64,000 nucleotides of DNA, from the NCBI GenBank assembly GCA_039933785.1, contig JBDTNL010000003.1:61571-125570 (forward strand). The letters run 5' to 3'. The translations under genes were made by a program, and so were the position numbers. Numbering within the stretch: position 1 is the first letter of the stretch; each line of letters starts with the position of its first letter. The DNA comes from JBDTNL01 sp039933785 (GTDB lineage Bacteria; Acidobacteriota; Thermoanaerobaculia; Multivoradales; JAGPDF01). The notes under the pieces are model-generated. The model worked only from the letters and a program-made list of their open reading frames with translations, searched no databases and was not told the DNA's origin. This document shows positions 33,830-41,901 of the stretch, piece by piece.

Positions 33830-34070
33830 GAGTAAGGAAAGGCCGCTTACCGCAACCGAGCTGCGGAGCCGGATCTACCGCGTGATCGACGAGGTCGCCG
33901 AGAGCGGCGTCCAGCAGGAGGTGCGCCGGGGCTCGACCACGGTGTTCATCGTGCCCGGTCGTTCGCCGGCGAGGAGGTTGGGCGGGCTGCGGCGTCGCAA
34001 GGCGCTGAATGTCTCTCCAGACGAACTGGTCGCGACTTCCTGGGAAGACGCCTGGACTGGCGGTTCGTGA
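33828..34070 (+). CDS. vapB: VapB/Phd-type antitoxin
   Basis: An 80-residue protein with N-terminal RPLTATELRSRIYRVIDEVAESG, a Phd/YefM-like DNA-binding and dimerisation pattern, and a C-terminal part rich in basic and acidic residues that would wrap the toxin. The GTG start at 33828 lies at the end of the third operator. The stop overlaps the toxin start (GTGA). Confidence 0.85.
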   Translation: MSKERPLTATELRSRIYRVIDEVAESGVQQEVRRGSTTVFIVPGRSPARRLGGLRRRKALNVSPDELVATSWEDAWTGGS

Positions 34071-34444
34071 AGGCGTTTCTCGACACCCACGCCGCGATCT
34101 TTCTCTGGGAGGGCCGCATCGAGGCCTTCGGTAAGGCCGCTACGGCCCTCCTGGAGCGGTCCGCACTATTCGTGTCGCCTCTCGTACGCCTCGAGCTGGC
34201 TTTCCTCAAGGAGGTCGGGAAGCTGCGCGTAGACCCCGACCGGATTCTCGGCGGACTGGTCGCCGAACTGGGGGTCAGCCAGTCGGATGACCCCCTCGCG
34301 TCGGTGGTGGCCCGCTCAATGGAGCTCACCTGGACCCGCGATCCCTTCGATCGTCTGTTGGTCGCGACCGCGATTCTTCATCAGGCGCCGTTTGTGAGCC
34401 GCGACGAGCGGATCCGCAAACACTACAAAGCAACCGTCTGGTGA
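34067..34444 (+). CDS. vapC: VapC-type PIN-domain toxin
   Basis: A 125-residue PIN-domain RNase with the acidic active site: Asp6 (FLDTHAAIF), Glu43 (RLELAF), Asp95 (DPFDRLLVA) and Asp113 (VSRDERI). Such toxins cut tRNA or rRNA; the target is not predictable. GTG 34067 overlaps the antitoxin stop. The end overlaps the convergent GT87-like gene by 22 bases. Confidence 0.92.
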   Translation: MKAFLDTHAAIFLWEGRIEAFGKAATALLERSALFVSPLVRLELAFLKEVGKLRVDPDRILGGLVAELGVSQSDDPLASVVARSMELTWTRDPFDRLLVATAILHQAPFVSRDERIRKHYKATVW

Positions 34445-35586
34445 GCGGCCGATCGACCCCGCCGCTCGAGGAGAACGAGCGCAGCGAGCAATCCGAGCAG
34501 GGCAAAGGTGTTCGCCGCAGGCCCAAGCACTGGCCAGGCTCCCTGATCGCGCCAGCGTGTTGGCAGGAGAAGCACGAGCGCGGCCGCGACGAGCGGAGCA
34601 CTCCAGGGCCAGCGCTCACCGGCGGGCATCCTGGTGACTTGCCGCAGCAGAGCAACCATGGGCAGATAGATCAGTACATCGTCGGCCACGTAATGGTACG
34701 TCCACAGGCGAGCGACGCAGGCCAGAACTCCGATCTGAGTCCAGGCGTCCGCAGCGCGCGCGCTCCACAGCCAGGCGACTGCCGCGAGCAGGATGAGTGC
34801 CGCGAGCGGCAGGACCCAGTCCGAACGGCCGAAGCGGTACGCCCAGGTGGCCGCATTGCCGTATCCCGTATTGACCCAAACCAGACCGTTTCGCGCCCAG
34901 TCGGTCACGCAAGCGGACAGGGAAGTCGGCTGCAGGTGGCAGGCGAAGCCGGTCGCCGCCGCGTATAACGTGGTGCCGAGCCCGGCCACGACCCAACCGG
35001 TGGGTGTAGCGAGCGTGGCGAGAGCCAAGGGCGCGCCGACGCTGGGTTTGACGAGCGCGAAGACGAGCAGAAGGCTGGCGATCGAGAGGGACATTGGAGA
35101 CGGCGCTCGGCGACAGAGCAAGACCGCGCCGAGCGCCGCGGCGACGATCGATAGCCCAAGCTGTCCAACTCCCATCGCGATCGCAGTCGGAGACGCGACC
35201 CACGGCAGGATGCTGGCCATCGTCCGGGCCACGCCGGGCGCTAGGGCGGTGGCAAACAGCAGCGACAACGCGGCTGTCGAGAGCAGGCTGGTGAGGCACC
35301 AAACGGCGCGGGCCGCGGGGAGTGACCAGGGTCGAGTGAACGGCCAAAGAACGACATACGTCGCCGGTGGATAGTCCGCTCCAGCCAAACGGTACACGTC
35401 GTCGCCGTCGAACCAGGCCTGGGTCTCGATGTAACGCGATCGAAAATCGCCTGCCGCTGGATACGGGCCGCCGATGAGGGCGCGGCTTTGGATGACCACT
35501 CGCCTTGCCCCGAGCGCCACGATTGCCGCGAGGAGGCCCCACTTGAGAATGGGCAGGAACCCCGAGGACCGCCGCCGGGCCCTCAG
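34423..35586 (-). CDS. GT87-like (DUF2029) membrane glycosyltransferase
   Basis: About 387 residues with about 9 or 10 membrane helices and, between them, the GT87/DUF2029-type block LAGADYPPATYVVLWPFT, a polyprenyl-phosphate-sugar mannosyl-transfer family feature. The best acidic candidate for the active site is in the FRSRYIETQAWFDGDD segment. The start is uncertain; CTG 35586 overlaps the enoyl-CoA hydratase stop (CTGA), matching the coupling seen between other genes here. It is the last gene of the crotonase operon. Function inferred. Confidence 0.65.
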   Translation of the reverse strand: MRARRRSSGFLPILKWGLLAAIVALGARRVVIQSRALIGGPYPAAGDFRSRYIETQAWFDGDDVYRLAGADYPPATYVVLWPFTRPWSLPAARAVWCLTSLLSTAALSLLFATALAPGVARTMASILPWVASPTAIAMGVGQLGLSIVAAALGAVLLCRRAPSPMSLSIASLLLVFALVKPSVGAPLALATLATPTGWVVAGLGTTLYAAATGFACHLQPTSLSACVTDWARNGLVWVNTGYGNAATWAYRFGRSDWVLPLAALILLAAVAWLWSARAADAWTQIGVLACVARLWTYHYVADDVLIYLPMVALLRQVTRMPAGERWPWSAPLVAAALVLLLPTRWRDQGAWPVLGPAANTFALLGLLAALVLLERRGRSAAHQTVAL

Positions 35587-36359
35587 CGTCCCTTCCACTC
35601 CGCCGGCCTCTTGCCGAGGAACGCCGCGACGCCTTCCTTCTTGTCCTCGCTCGCGAAACAGAGGCAGAACAAGTCGCGTTCGTAGAGCGTGCCTTCCTCG
35701 ATCGGAAGCCGATACGAGGCGCGCACCGCCTCCTTGGCGACGCGGAGCGTCAGCGGGCTCTTGCTGGCGATTTTGGCGGCGAGCTCGAGAGTCTTCGCCC
35801 GCAATTCTTCCGGCGTGAACATCAAGTCGACCAGTCCCATCTCCTTCGCCTCCGCGGCGCCTACCATGTCCCCGGAGAGCACCAGCCGCATCGCCTGGCC
35901 GAGACCGACCCGTCGGGGCAAACGCTGCGTGCCGCCGCCTCCGGGGATCAACCCGAGGTTTATCTCGGGCTGACCGAAGCGCGCCTTGTCCGAGGCGACG
36001 ATGAGATCGCACGACATCGCGAGCTCGCAACCGCCGCCGAGGCAGAAGCCGTTCACCATCGCGATCACCGGCTTCGGGAAGGCGCCCATGATGTCGAAGA
36101 TGCGCGGCGAGCGCATGGCGTGGCGCTGGTCGAAGGGTGAGCGACCCTCGAATTCCGAGATATCGGCTCCGGCGATGAAGGATTTCTCGCCGGCACCGGT
36201 GATGACAACCACGCCGACGTCGTCGTCGTTCTCGATCGCGGTCAACGCGACCAGCATCTCGTCGCGGACCTGGTCGTTCAGTGCGTTGAGCTTGTCGGGT
36301 CGGTTGATGGTGAGGATGGCGACGCGGCCTTCACGCTCGCTGAGGATCACGCTGGACAT
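35583..36359 (-). CDS. enoyl-CoA hydratase
   Basis: A 258-residue crotonase. Both catalytic glutamates are present: GGGCE and FGQPE, the latter within the FGQPEINLGLIPGGGGTQRL segment, so hydration of trans-2-enoyl-CoA is likely. The oxyanion-hole region is SFIAGADI. ATG 36359 is preferred, with GGAGG 8 bases upstream. In the operon behind a second crotonase (stop 27 bases upstream). Confidence 0.92.
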   Translation of the reverse strand: MSSVILSEREGRVAILTINRPDKLNALNDQVRDEMLVALTAIENDDDVGVVVITGAGEKSFIAGADISEFEGRSPFDQRHAMRSPRIFDIMGAFPKPVIAMVNGFCLGGGCELAMSCDLIVASDKARFGQPEINLGLIPGGGGTQRLPRRVGLGQAMRLVLSGDMVGAAEAKEMGLVDLMFTPEELRAKTLELAAKIASKSPLTLRVAKEAVRASYRLPIEEGTLYERDLFCLCFASEDKKEGVAAFLGKRPAEWKGR

Positions 36360-36385
36360 GGTCATGCCTCCGGTTGAGATCGAGT

Positions 36386-37168
36386 CTAGCGATGCTTCCA
36401 CACCGCTGTCCGCTTCTCGAGGAACGCTTGGATGCCTTCTTCGATGTCGGCGGTGGCGCAGAGCTCGTCGAGATAGATGCGCTCGGCTTGATGGAGCGCC
36501 GGGCGGAACGGTTGGGATTCACCGGCGCGGAGCGCGCGCTTGGTGAGCCGCAGCACGGCGCCGCTCTTGGCGAGCAGATCGCCGGTGAAGGCCTCGAGCC
36601 TGGCCTCGAACTCGCTCTTCGGCACGCAGGCGTTGAGCAGCCCCATGGCCAGGATCTCGGCGCTCGTGTAGTTGCGCCCGGTGAGCGCCATCTCGAACGC
36701 GCGCTGGGTGCCGATGCGCTGTGGGAACATGGCGGCGGCGACCGGCGGGTAGCAGCCGAGGAGGATTTCGGGCAGACCGAACTTGCACTCCTCGGCAGCC
36801 AGCGCCATGTCGCAGGCAAAGGCGAGCTCCATGCCGCCGCCCAGGCAGTGGCCGTCGATCGCGGCGAGCGTCACCGCTTCGAGATCGCGCAGGCGACGGA
36901 TCGCACCGTGGAAGCCTTTCAACATACCGTCGACCTTCTCGGGCGTATGGTCTTGGATCGAGACGCCGGCCGAGAATGCCTTGCCGCCTGCACCGCGCAG
37001 CACCACTAGTTGGACATCGGAGTCGTTCGCCAGCTCGGCGAGCGCGGAGTCCAGGGCCTCGATCGTCGCGATGTCCAGTATGTTGAGCGGCGGACGGTTG
37101 AGCCGCACGGTCGCCGCGCGGCCAGAGCGTTCGAGGAGAACCGGCCCTTGGCTCATGCCAGTGCTCAT
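36386..37168 (-). CDS. crotonase-family enoyl-CoA hydratase/isomerase
   Basis: A 260-residue crotonase with GGGMELAFACD and FGLPEILLGCYPP (both catalytic Glu positions retained). The oxyanion segment FSAGVSIQDHTPEKVDGML resembles proteins annotated as cyclohexa-1,5-dienecarbonyl-CoA hydratase, but no other benzoyl-CoA genes are visible, so that name is only a possibility. ATG 37168 overlaps the glutamine amidotransferase stop (ATGA). Confidence 0.85.
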   Translation of the reverse strand: MSTGMSQGPVLLERSGRAATVRLNRPPLNILDIATIEALDSALAELANDSDVQLVVLRGAGGKAFSAGVSIQDHTPEKVDGMLKGFHGAIRRLRDLEAVTLAAIDGHCLGGGMELAFACDMALAAEECKFGLPEILLGCYPPVAAAMFPQRIGTQRAFEMALTGRNYTSAEILAMGLLNACVPKSEFEARLEAFTGDLLAKSGAVLRLTKRALRAGESQPFRPALHQAERIYLDELCATADIEEGIQAFLEKRTAVWKHR

Positions 37169-37878
37169 GCTGGCGCCCGGGTCGACGAGAGGAAACTGCG
37201 CCAGAGCTCGCGCTGCAGAGGGAGCTCGAGCAAGTTCTCCGGGTGCCACTGCACGGCTTGCACCCACCAGGGCTGCTCGTTCGCAGCTTCTTGTCCATGA
37301 CCGTTGCGAAGCGCAACCGCTTCGATGACGTCGTCGGGCGATACGGCGATCGCCTCGAGCCCCGACGCCAGGTTCTTTACCCCCTGGTGGTGCAGGCTAT
37401 TGACGACGCAGGGCTCGCGGCGTAGGAGTCGGGCCAGCGGCTGCTCGCCGAGCTCGACAAAGACGGCGTGGGCGAGCGTCGCGGAAGGCTCGATCGAGTG
37501 TTCGACGCCGCCCGGTCTCTGCAACGGCAGATGCTGGTAAAGCGAGCCGCCGAAGTACACGTTCAGTACCTGCATCCCGCGGCAGACGCCGAAGACGGGA
37601 GTCCGTCGCTCGCGGGCCACGTCGAGAAGCTCCCATTCGAGAGCGTCGCGCGCTGGCACGGCCGAGACCCCCGCGTTCTCGATCACGCCTTCGCCGTAAC
37701 GGGCAGGCTCGACGTCGGCACCGCCGCAGAGGAGCAGTGCGGTGGCGCCGGACATGACGTCGGCCTGGGCCGTGCCGGGCGAAGCCACGCGGATCCGCTG
37801 CGGATCGACACCGGTCGCGATCAGTGCGACCAGGTAAGGCTCGACGGGCTCTTCCGGGCCCGTCGAGACGACGATCAC
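37165..37878 (-). CDS. class I glutamine amidotransferase (peptidase C26, PuuD-like)
   Basis: A 237-residue stand-alone amidotransferase. Cys99 in FGVCRGMQVLN and His212 with Glu214 in QWHPEN form the Cys-His-Glu triad. The LLLCGGADVEPARYGE block is typical of gamma-glutamyl-gamma-aminobutyrate hydrolase. It probably cleaves gamma-glutamyl compounds; placement between a thiolase and crotonases, coupled at both ends (GTGA and ATGA), is unusual. GTG 37878 is chosen because of the overlap with the thiolase stop. Confidence 0.85.
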   Translation of the reverse strand: MIVVSTGPEEPVEPYLVALIATGVDPQRIRVASPGTAQADVMSGATALLLCGGADVEPARYGEGVIENAGVSAVPARDALEWELLDVARERRTPVFGVCRGMQVLNVYFGGSLYQHLPLQRPGGVEHSIEPSATLAHAVFVELGEQPLARLLRREPCVVNSLHHQGVKNLASGLEAIAVSPDDVIEAVALRNGHGQEAANEQPWWVQAVQWHPENLLELPLQRELWRSFLSSTRAPA

Positions 37879-39059
37879 GCCATCTCCACGAGCGCCGCGA
37901 GACCCATGCCACCGGAGACGCACAGGGTCGCGACGCCGCGCTTGCCGCCGCTCGCGGCGAGACCGTGCAGCAGGGTGACCATGATGCGCGTGCCGGTGCA
38001 GCCGATCGGATGGCCGAGGGCGATCGCGCCGCCGTCCGGGTTCACTTTCTCGGGGTCGATCTCGAGGCCCTTCAAGCAGGCGAGCACTTGGCTTGCGAAG
38101 GCTTCGTTGAGCTCCATGCGGTCGACGTCGCCGATCCGCACGCCGGTCTTCTTTTCCAGCTCGGCGCAGGCCGGCACCGGGCCGATTCCCATAATGCGCG
38201 GCTCGCAACCGACCACGCTCCAGCCGATGAGTCGGGCCACCGGATGCAATCCGTGCTCGCGCACGGCTTCCTCGGACGCCACCAAGATCGCCGCGGCGCC
38301 GTCCGTGATTCCGGAGGCGTTCCCAGCCGTCACCGTGCCGTTCTTGCGGAACACCGCGGGCAGCTTCTGCATCGCTTCGAGGGTCATACCGTCGCGGGGA
38401 TGCTCATCGGCATCGAGAACGGTGTCGCCCTTCTTGCCGGGAATGGTGATTGGAGCGATTTCCGCTGCGAATCGGCCAGCCTTGCGTGCCGTTTCGCAGC
38501 GCAGCTGACTGCGAAGACCCCAGGCATCGGCTGCGGCCCGGTCGATGCCGGCCTCGGCCGCGAGCTCCTCGGCGGTCTCTCCCATCACCAACTTCGACAA
38601 TGGATCATTGAAGCCGTCCTGGTACATGCCGTCCACGATCTCGGCCTGTCCCATGCGATAGCCCCAGCGAGCGCGCGGCAGCATGTAGGGCGTGTTCGAC
38701 ATCGATTCGGTGCCGCCAGCGAGCACCACACTGGCCTCGCCGAGGAGGATGGCGCGCGCGGCAGTGAAGATCGCCTGGAGCCCTGATCCGCAGGCTTGGT
38801 TGAGGGTCATGGCCGGCCGCTCGACCGGGATTCCGGCGCGGTAGAGGATCTGCCGGGCGGTGTTGGGTCCGCCGCCAGCTTGGCGGCCGTGACCGAAGAC
38901 GACCTGGTCGACGACCCCCGGATCGATGCCGGAGCGCTCGAGGCAGGCCTTGGCGGCGGCGGTCCCGAGGTCAGCCGCGGAAAGACTCTGCAGCGCGCCG
39001 CCGAACTTGCCGATCGGAGTGCGCACGGGAGCGACGAGGAACAGTCTGGGTGTGCTCAT
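37875..39059 (-). CDS. acetyl-CoA C-acyltransferase (thiolase)
   Basis: A 394-residue thiolase with nucleophile Cys90 (NQACGSGLQ), His350 (GHPIGCTGTR) and Cys380 (CVSGGMG) intact. Biosynthetic (acetoacetyl-CoA) and degradative members look alike. It is the core of a beta-oxidation-type operon with three crotonases. GAGG is 9 bases before ATG 39059. Confidence 0.93.
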   Translation of the reverse strand: MSTPRLFLVAPVRTPIGKFGGALQSLSAADLGTAAAKACLERSGIDPGVVDQVVFGHGRQAGGGPNTARQILYRAGIPVERPAMTLNQACGSGLQAIFTAARAILLGEASVVLAGGTESMSNTPYMLPRARWGYRMGQAEIVDGMYQDGFNDPLSKLVMGETAEELAAEAGIDRAAADAWGLRSQLRCETARKAGRFAAEIAPITIPGKKGDTVLDADEHPRDGMTLEAMQKLPAVFRKNGTVTAGNASGITDGAAAILVASEEAVREHGLHPVARLIGWSVVGCEPRIMGIGPVPACAELEKKTGVRIGDVDRMELNEAFASQVLACLKGLEIDPEKVNPDGGAIALGHPIGCTGTRIMVTLLHGLAASGGKRGVATLCVSGGMGLAALVEMA

Positions 39060-39123
39060 GGGGGAACCTCGTCCCGGCGCGAGGTTCCGCGCCGGGGATC
39101 GGGAATCACTGCGCTCGACTGTG

Positions 39124-39924
39124 CTACTGCGCCTTAAAATTCGGCGTGCGCTTCTCCACGTACGCCGCCAGCCCTTCCTTGGCATCGTCGCTCTGGAAAA
39201 GCTGTTGCTGCAACTCGCGCTCGAGCGTCATCGCCGACTCGAACGGAATTTCGGCGCCCGACTGCACCGCGCGCTTGATCCGGCCGACCGCCTTGGCCGC
39301 CTTGTTCGGCGGGCAGAACTGGCGCGCATAGGCGTGGACCTGACCCATGAAGTCGTCGCCCTCGATCTGCATGTCGATGATGCCCATCTTCTCGGCATCG
39401 TCCATCGAGAACAACCGGCCGGTGACCATGAGTTCGATGGCGCGGCTCTTGCCGACGATGCGGACCAGGCGCTGGGTGCCGCCGGTGCCGGGGAGCACGC
39501 CGAGGGTGACCTCGGGGAGGCCGACCTTGCCGGAGCCCTTGCGCGCGATGCGCAGGTCCGCCGCCATGGCGATCTCGAGTCCGCCGCCGACCGTGTTGCC
39601 GTTGAGCGCCGCGATCACCAGCTTGGGCGTCTGCTCGAGCCGCGACAGGGTCTCGTTGGCGTGCAGGCAGAAGAAGTACTTGAACGTCGGGTCCGAGGTC
39701 TTGAGCATGTTGATGTTGGCGCCGGCACAGAACATCTTGTCGCCGGTGCCCGTGAGGACGATCACGTGCACGTCCTTGTCGAAACGAGCCTTGAGGATCG
39801 ACTGATCGATCTGCAGCATCATTTCGTGCGTGTAGGTGTTGGCCGGCGGGTCATCGAGGCGCAGGTACGCAACGCCTTCCTTGACCTCGTAGTGGACCAG
39901 GGTCTTCTGGGCCGTGTCGGACAT
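39124..39924 (-). CDS. enoyl-CoA hydratase
   Basis: A 266-residue crotonase, first gene of the leftward acyl-CoA operon. GGGLEIAMAADLRIA and VGLPEVTLGVLPGTGGTQRL carry the two glutamates. The N-terminal PPANTYTHEMM motif is common in long-chain enoyl-CoA hydratases. ATG 39924 has GGAGG 8 bases upstream. Divergent from the DUF885 gene. Confidence 0.92.
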   Translation of the reverse strand: MSDTAQKTLVHYEVKEGVAYLRLDDPPANTYTHEMMLQIDQSILKARFDKDVHVIVLTGTGDKMFCAGANINMLKTSDPTFKYFFCLHANETLSRLEQTPKLVIAALNGNTVGGGLEIAMAADLRIARKGSGKVGLPEVTLGVLPGTGGTQRLVRIVGKSRAIELMVTGRLFSMDDAEKMGIIDMQIEGDDFMGQVHAYARQFCPPNKAAKAVGRIKRAVQSGAEIPFESAMTLERELQQQLFQSDDAKEGLAAYVEKRTPNFKAQ

Positions 39925-40122
39925 CGGACGATCCTCCATCTCGAGTTCTAGGGGGGTGGAAAAATTTGAACAGCGGATCGAATTCTTTCACGGACCCGGC
40001 GGGAGCGTCCACCGGTCCGGGGTCGGTGGTTGAAACTTTCAGCGCGCTGGCTCGTTGTGCATGCAGGCCCCCTGCGGATTCGCGGGACGCCGGTTCACAC
40101 TTCCAACAGAGAGAGGATTCTC

Positions 40123-41901
40123 ATGAAATTCAGGTTGTCTGCAGCCCTCGGTCTCGCCCTGCTCGGCTTGGCCGCTGCGCCAACGTTCGGCGCTGCGCCC
40201 GCCGCCCCGCCGGCCTGGGTCGAGCGCTCCAATGCCAATGCCCAGAAGCTCTTGCAAGTGATGGCCAAGTACTCGCCCGAGCAGGCCGGCTTCTTCGGCG
40301 TGACGGGTTTCGATGACCAGATCACCGACCTCCAGCCCGGCTACGAGGCGCGCTCGCGCGCTGCGGTCGCCGCCGTGGTCGCCGAGTACGAGCAGCTCGC
40401 GCGCGCCGAGCAAGACCCCAAAGTGCGCCAGGACCTCGAGATCCTGATCCAGGCCGGAAAGCTCAACAACGAGCAGAGCGAGGTAAACGACCGCGCTTTC
40501 ATCCCGTACACCGAGCTCAACCAGACGGTATTCCAGGGTCTCCGAGCCCTGCTTGACGAACAGGTGCCGGCCGAGCGCCGCAAGGCGGCCCTTGTCCGCC
40601 TGCGCAAGTACGCCGGAGTCGAGCCGGGGACGACGCCGATCGCCGAGCTCGCCATGCGCGAGACGCGCGAGAAGCTCTCGGCACCCGGGCTGCTCGGCCC
40701 CTCGAAGCAGGAGATGGAGAAGAACTTCCAGAACGGCGCCACCTTCCGCGACGGCATCGGCAAGCTGTTCGCGAAGTACGGCCTCAAGGGGTACGAACCC
40801 GCCTACAAGAAGCTCGTCGGGCAGCTGACCGCCTACGACAAGTTCCTCAAGGACGAGCTGGCGCCGAAAGCGCGTACCGACTTCCGCCTGCCGGCCGAGG
40901 TCTACGCGGTCAACCTGAAGAATGTCGGCATCGACATGCCGATCGACGAGCTGGTGAGCCGCGCTCAGGTCTCCTTCCGCGAAATCCAGAACGAAATGAC
41001 CACCTTGGCGGGGTTGATCGCCAAGCAGCGCAACCTGCCTTCCGCCGACTACCGCGATGTGATCCACGAGCTCAAGAAAGAACAGATCGTCGGCGACGCG
41101 ATCCTCAAGCACTACCAGGACCGCATCGCCCAGATCGAGGACATCATCCGCCGCGAGCGCATTGTCACGCTGCCCGAGCGGCCGATGCAGATCCGTCTGG
41201 CAAGCGAAGCCGAGAGCGCCGCCATTCCGGCGCCCAACATGCATCCGCCACGGCTGCTCGGCAACACCGGCGAGCGCGGCGAGTTCGTGCTGCCGCTGCG
41301 CATTCCCGGCGAGAACGGCAAGGTGCTCGAGTTCGATGACTTCTCGCACGCCGGTGAGTCGTGGACGCTCACCGCGCACGAGGGCCGGCCGGGTCACGAG
41401 CTCCAGTTTTCGCGCCTGATCGAGGACGGGGTTTCGATCGCGCGCGGCATCTTCGCCTTCAACAGCGTCAATGTGGAGGGCTGGGCGCTCTACTCCGAGG
41501 CCGAGATGAAGCCCTACGAGCCGCTCGAGGGGCAGCTCTTCGCGGCCCAGAACCGTCTGTTGCGAGCCGCTCGCGCCATCCTCGATCCCGGCTTGCAGCG
41601 CGGACAGATCACCCAGGAGGAGGCCTTTCGGGTGCTCGAGCACGACGTGGTGGTCTCGCATCCGATGGCGCTCCAGGAAGTCGAGCGCTACAGCTTCATG
41701 GCGCCGGGCCAGGCGGTCTCGTATTTCTGCGGCTATCAGCGCTTAATGGAGCTGCGCACCGAGGCCGAACGCGACCTCGGCGCCAAATTCGATCGCTTGC
41801 GATACCACGACTTCATCCTCGGCCAGGGCATGGTGCCGCCGTCGCTGCTCCGCAAGGCGGTGCTCGAGGAGTTCGTTCCGGCCGAGAAGGCCCGCAACTA
41901 A
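40123..41901 (+). CDS. exported DUF885 metallopeptidase-like protein
   Basis: A 592-residue protein with signal peptide (LGLALLGLAAAPTFGA). The family motif HEGRPGH (His419, Glu420, His424) and EGWALYSEAE (Glu452) form a probable zinc site of gluzincin type. DUF885 proteins act as dipeptidyl carboxypeptidase-like or aminopeptidase-like enzymes in a few cases; the substrate is unknown here. GAGAGGA is the ribosome binding site. Its stop overlaps the convergent TPR gene. Confidence 0.87.
   Translation: MKFRLSAALGLALLGLAAAPTFGAAPAAPPAWVERSNANAQKLLQVMAKYSPEQAGFFGVTGFDDQITDLQPGYEARSRAAVAAVVAEYEQLARAEQDPKVRQDLEILIQAGKLNNEQSEVNDRAFIPYTELNQTVFQGLRALLDEQVPAERRKAALVRLRKYAGVEPGTTPIAELAMRETREKLSAPGLLGPSKQEMEKNFQNGATFRDGIGKLFAKYGLKGYEPAYKKLVGQLTAYDKFLKDELAPKARTDFRLPAEVYAVNLKNVGIDMPIDELVSRAQVSFREIQNEMTTLAGLIAKQRNLPSADYRDVIHELKKEQIVGDAILKHYQDRIAQIEDIIRRERIVTLPERPMQIRLASEAESAAIPAPNMHPPRLLGNTGERGEFVLPLRIPGENGKVLEFDDFSHAGESWTLTAHEGRPGHELQFSRLIEDGVSIARGIFAFNSVNVEGWALYSEAEMKPYEPLEGQLFAAQNRLLRAARAILDPGLQRGQITQEEAFRVLEHDVVVSHPMALQEVERYSFMAPGQAVSYFCGYQRLMELRTEAERDLGAKFDRLRYHDFILGQGMVPPSLLRKAVLEEFVPAEKARN

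Noticed and set aside
36386..37168. Firm call of cyclohexadienecarbonyl-CoA hydratase
   Set aside because: Only the DHTPEKV segment suggests it, and no other anaerobic benzoate gene is present.
40039..41661. 540-codon minus-strand frame opposite the DUF885 gene
   Set aside because: DUF885 has a signal peptide and HEGRPGH; the opposite frame has no recognisable domain.
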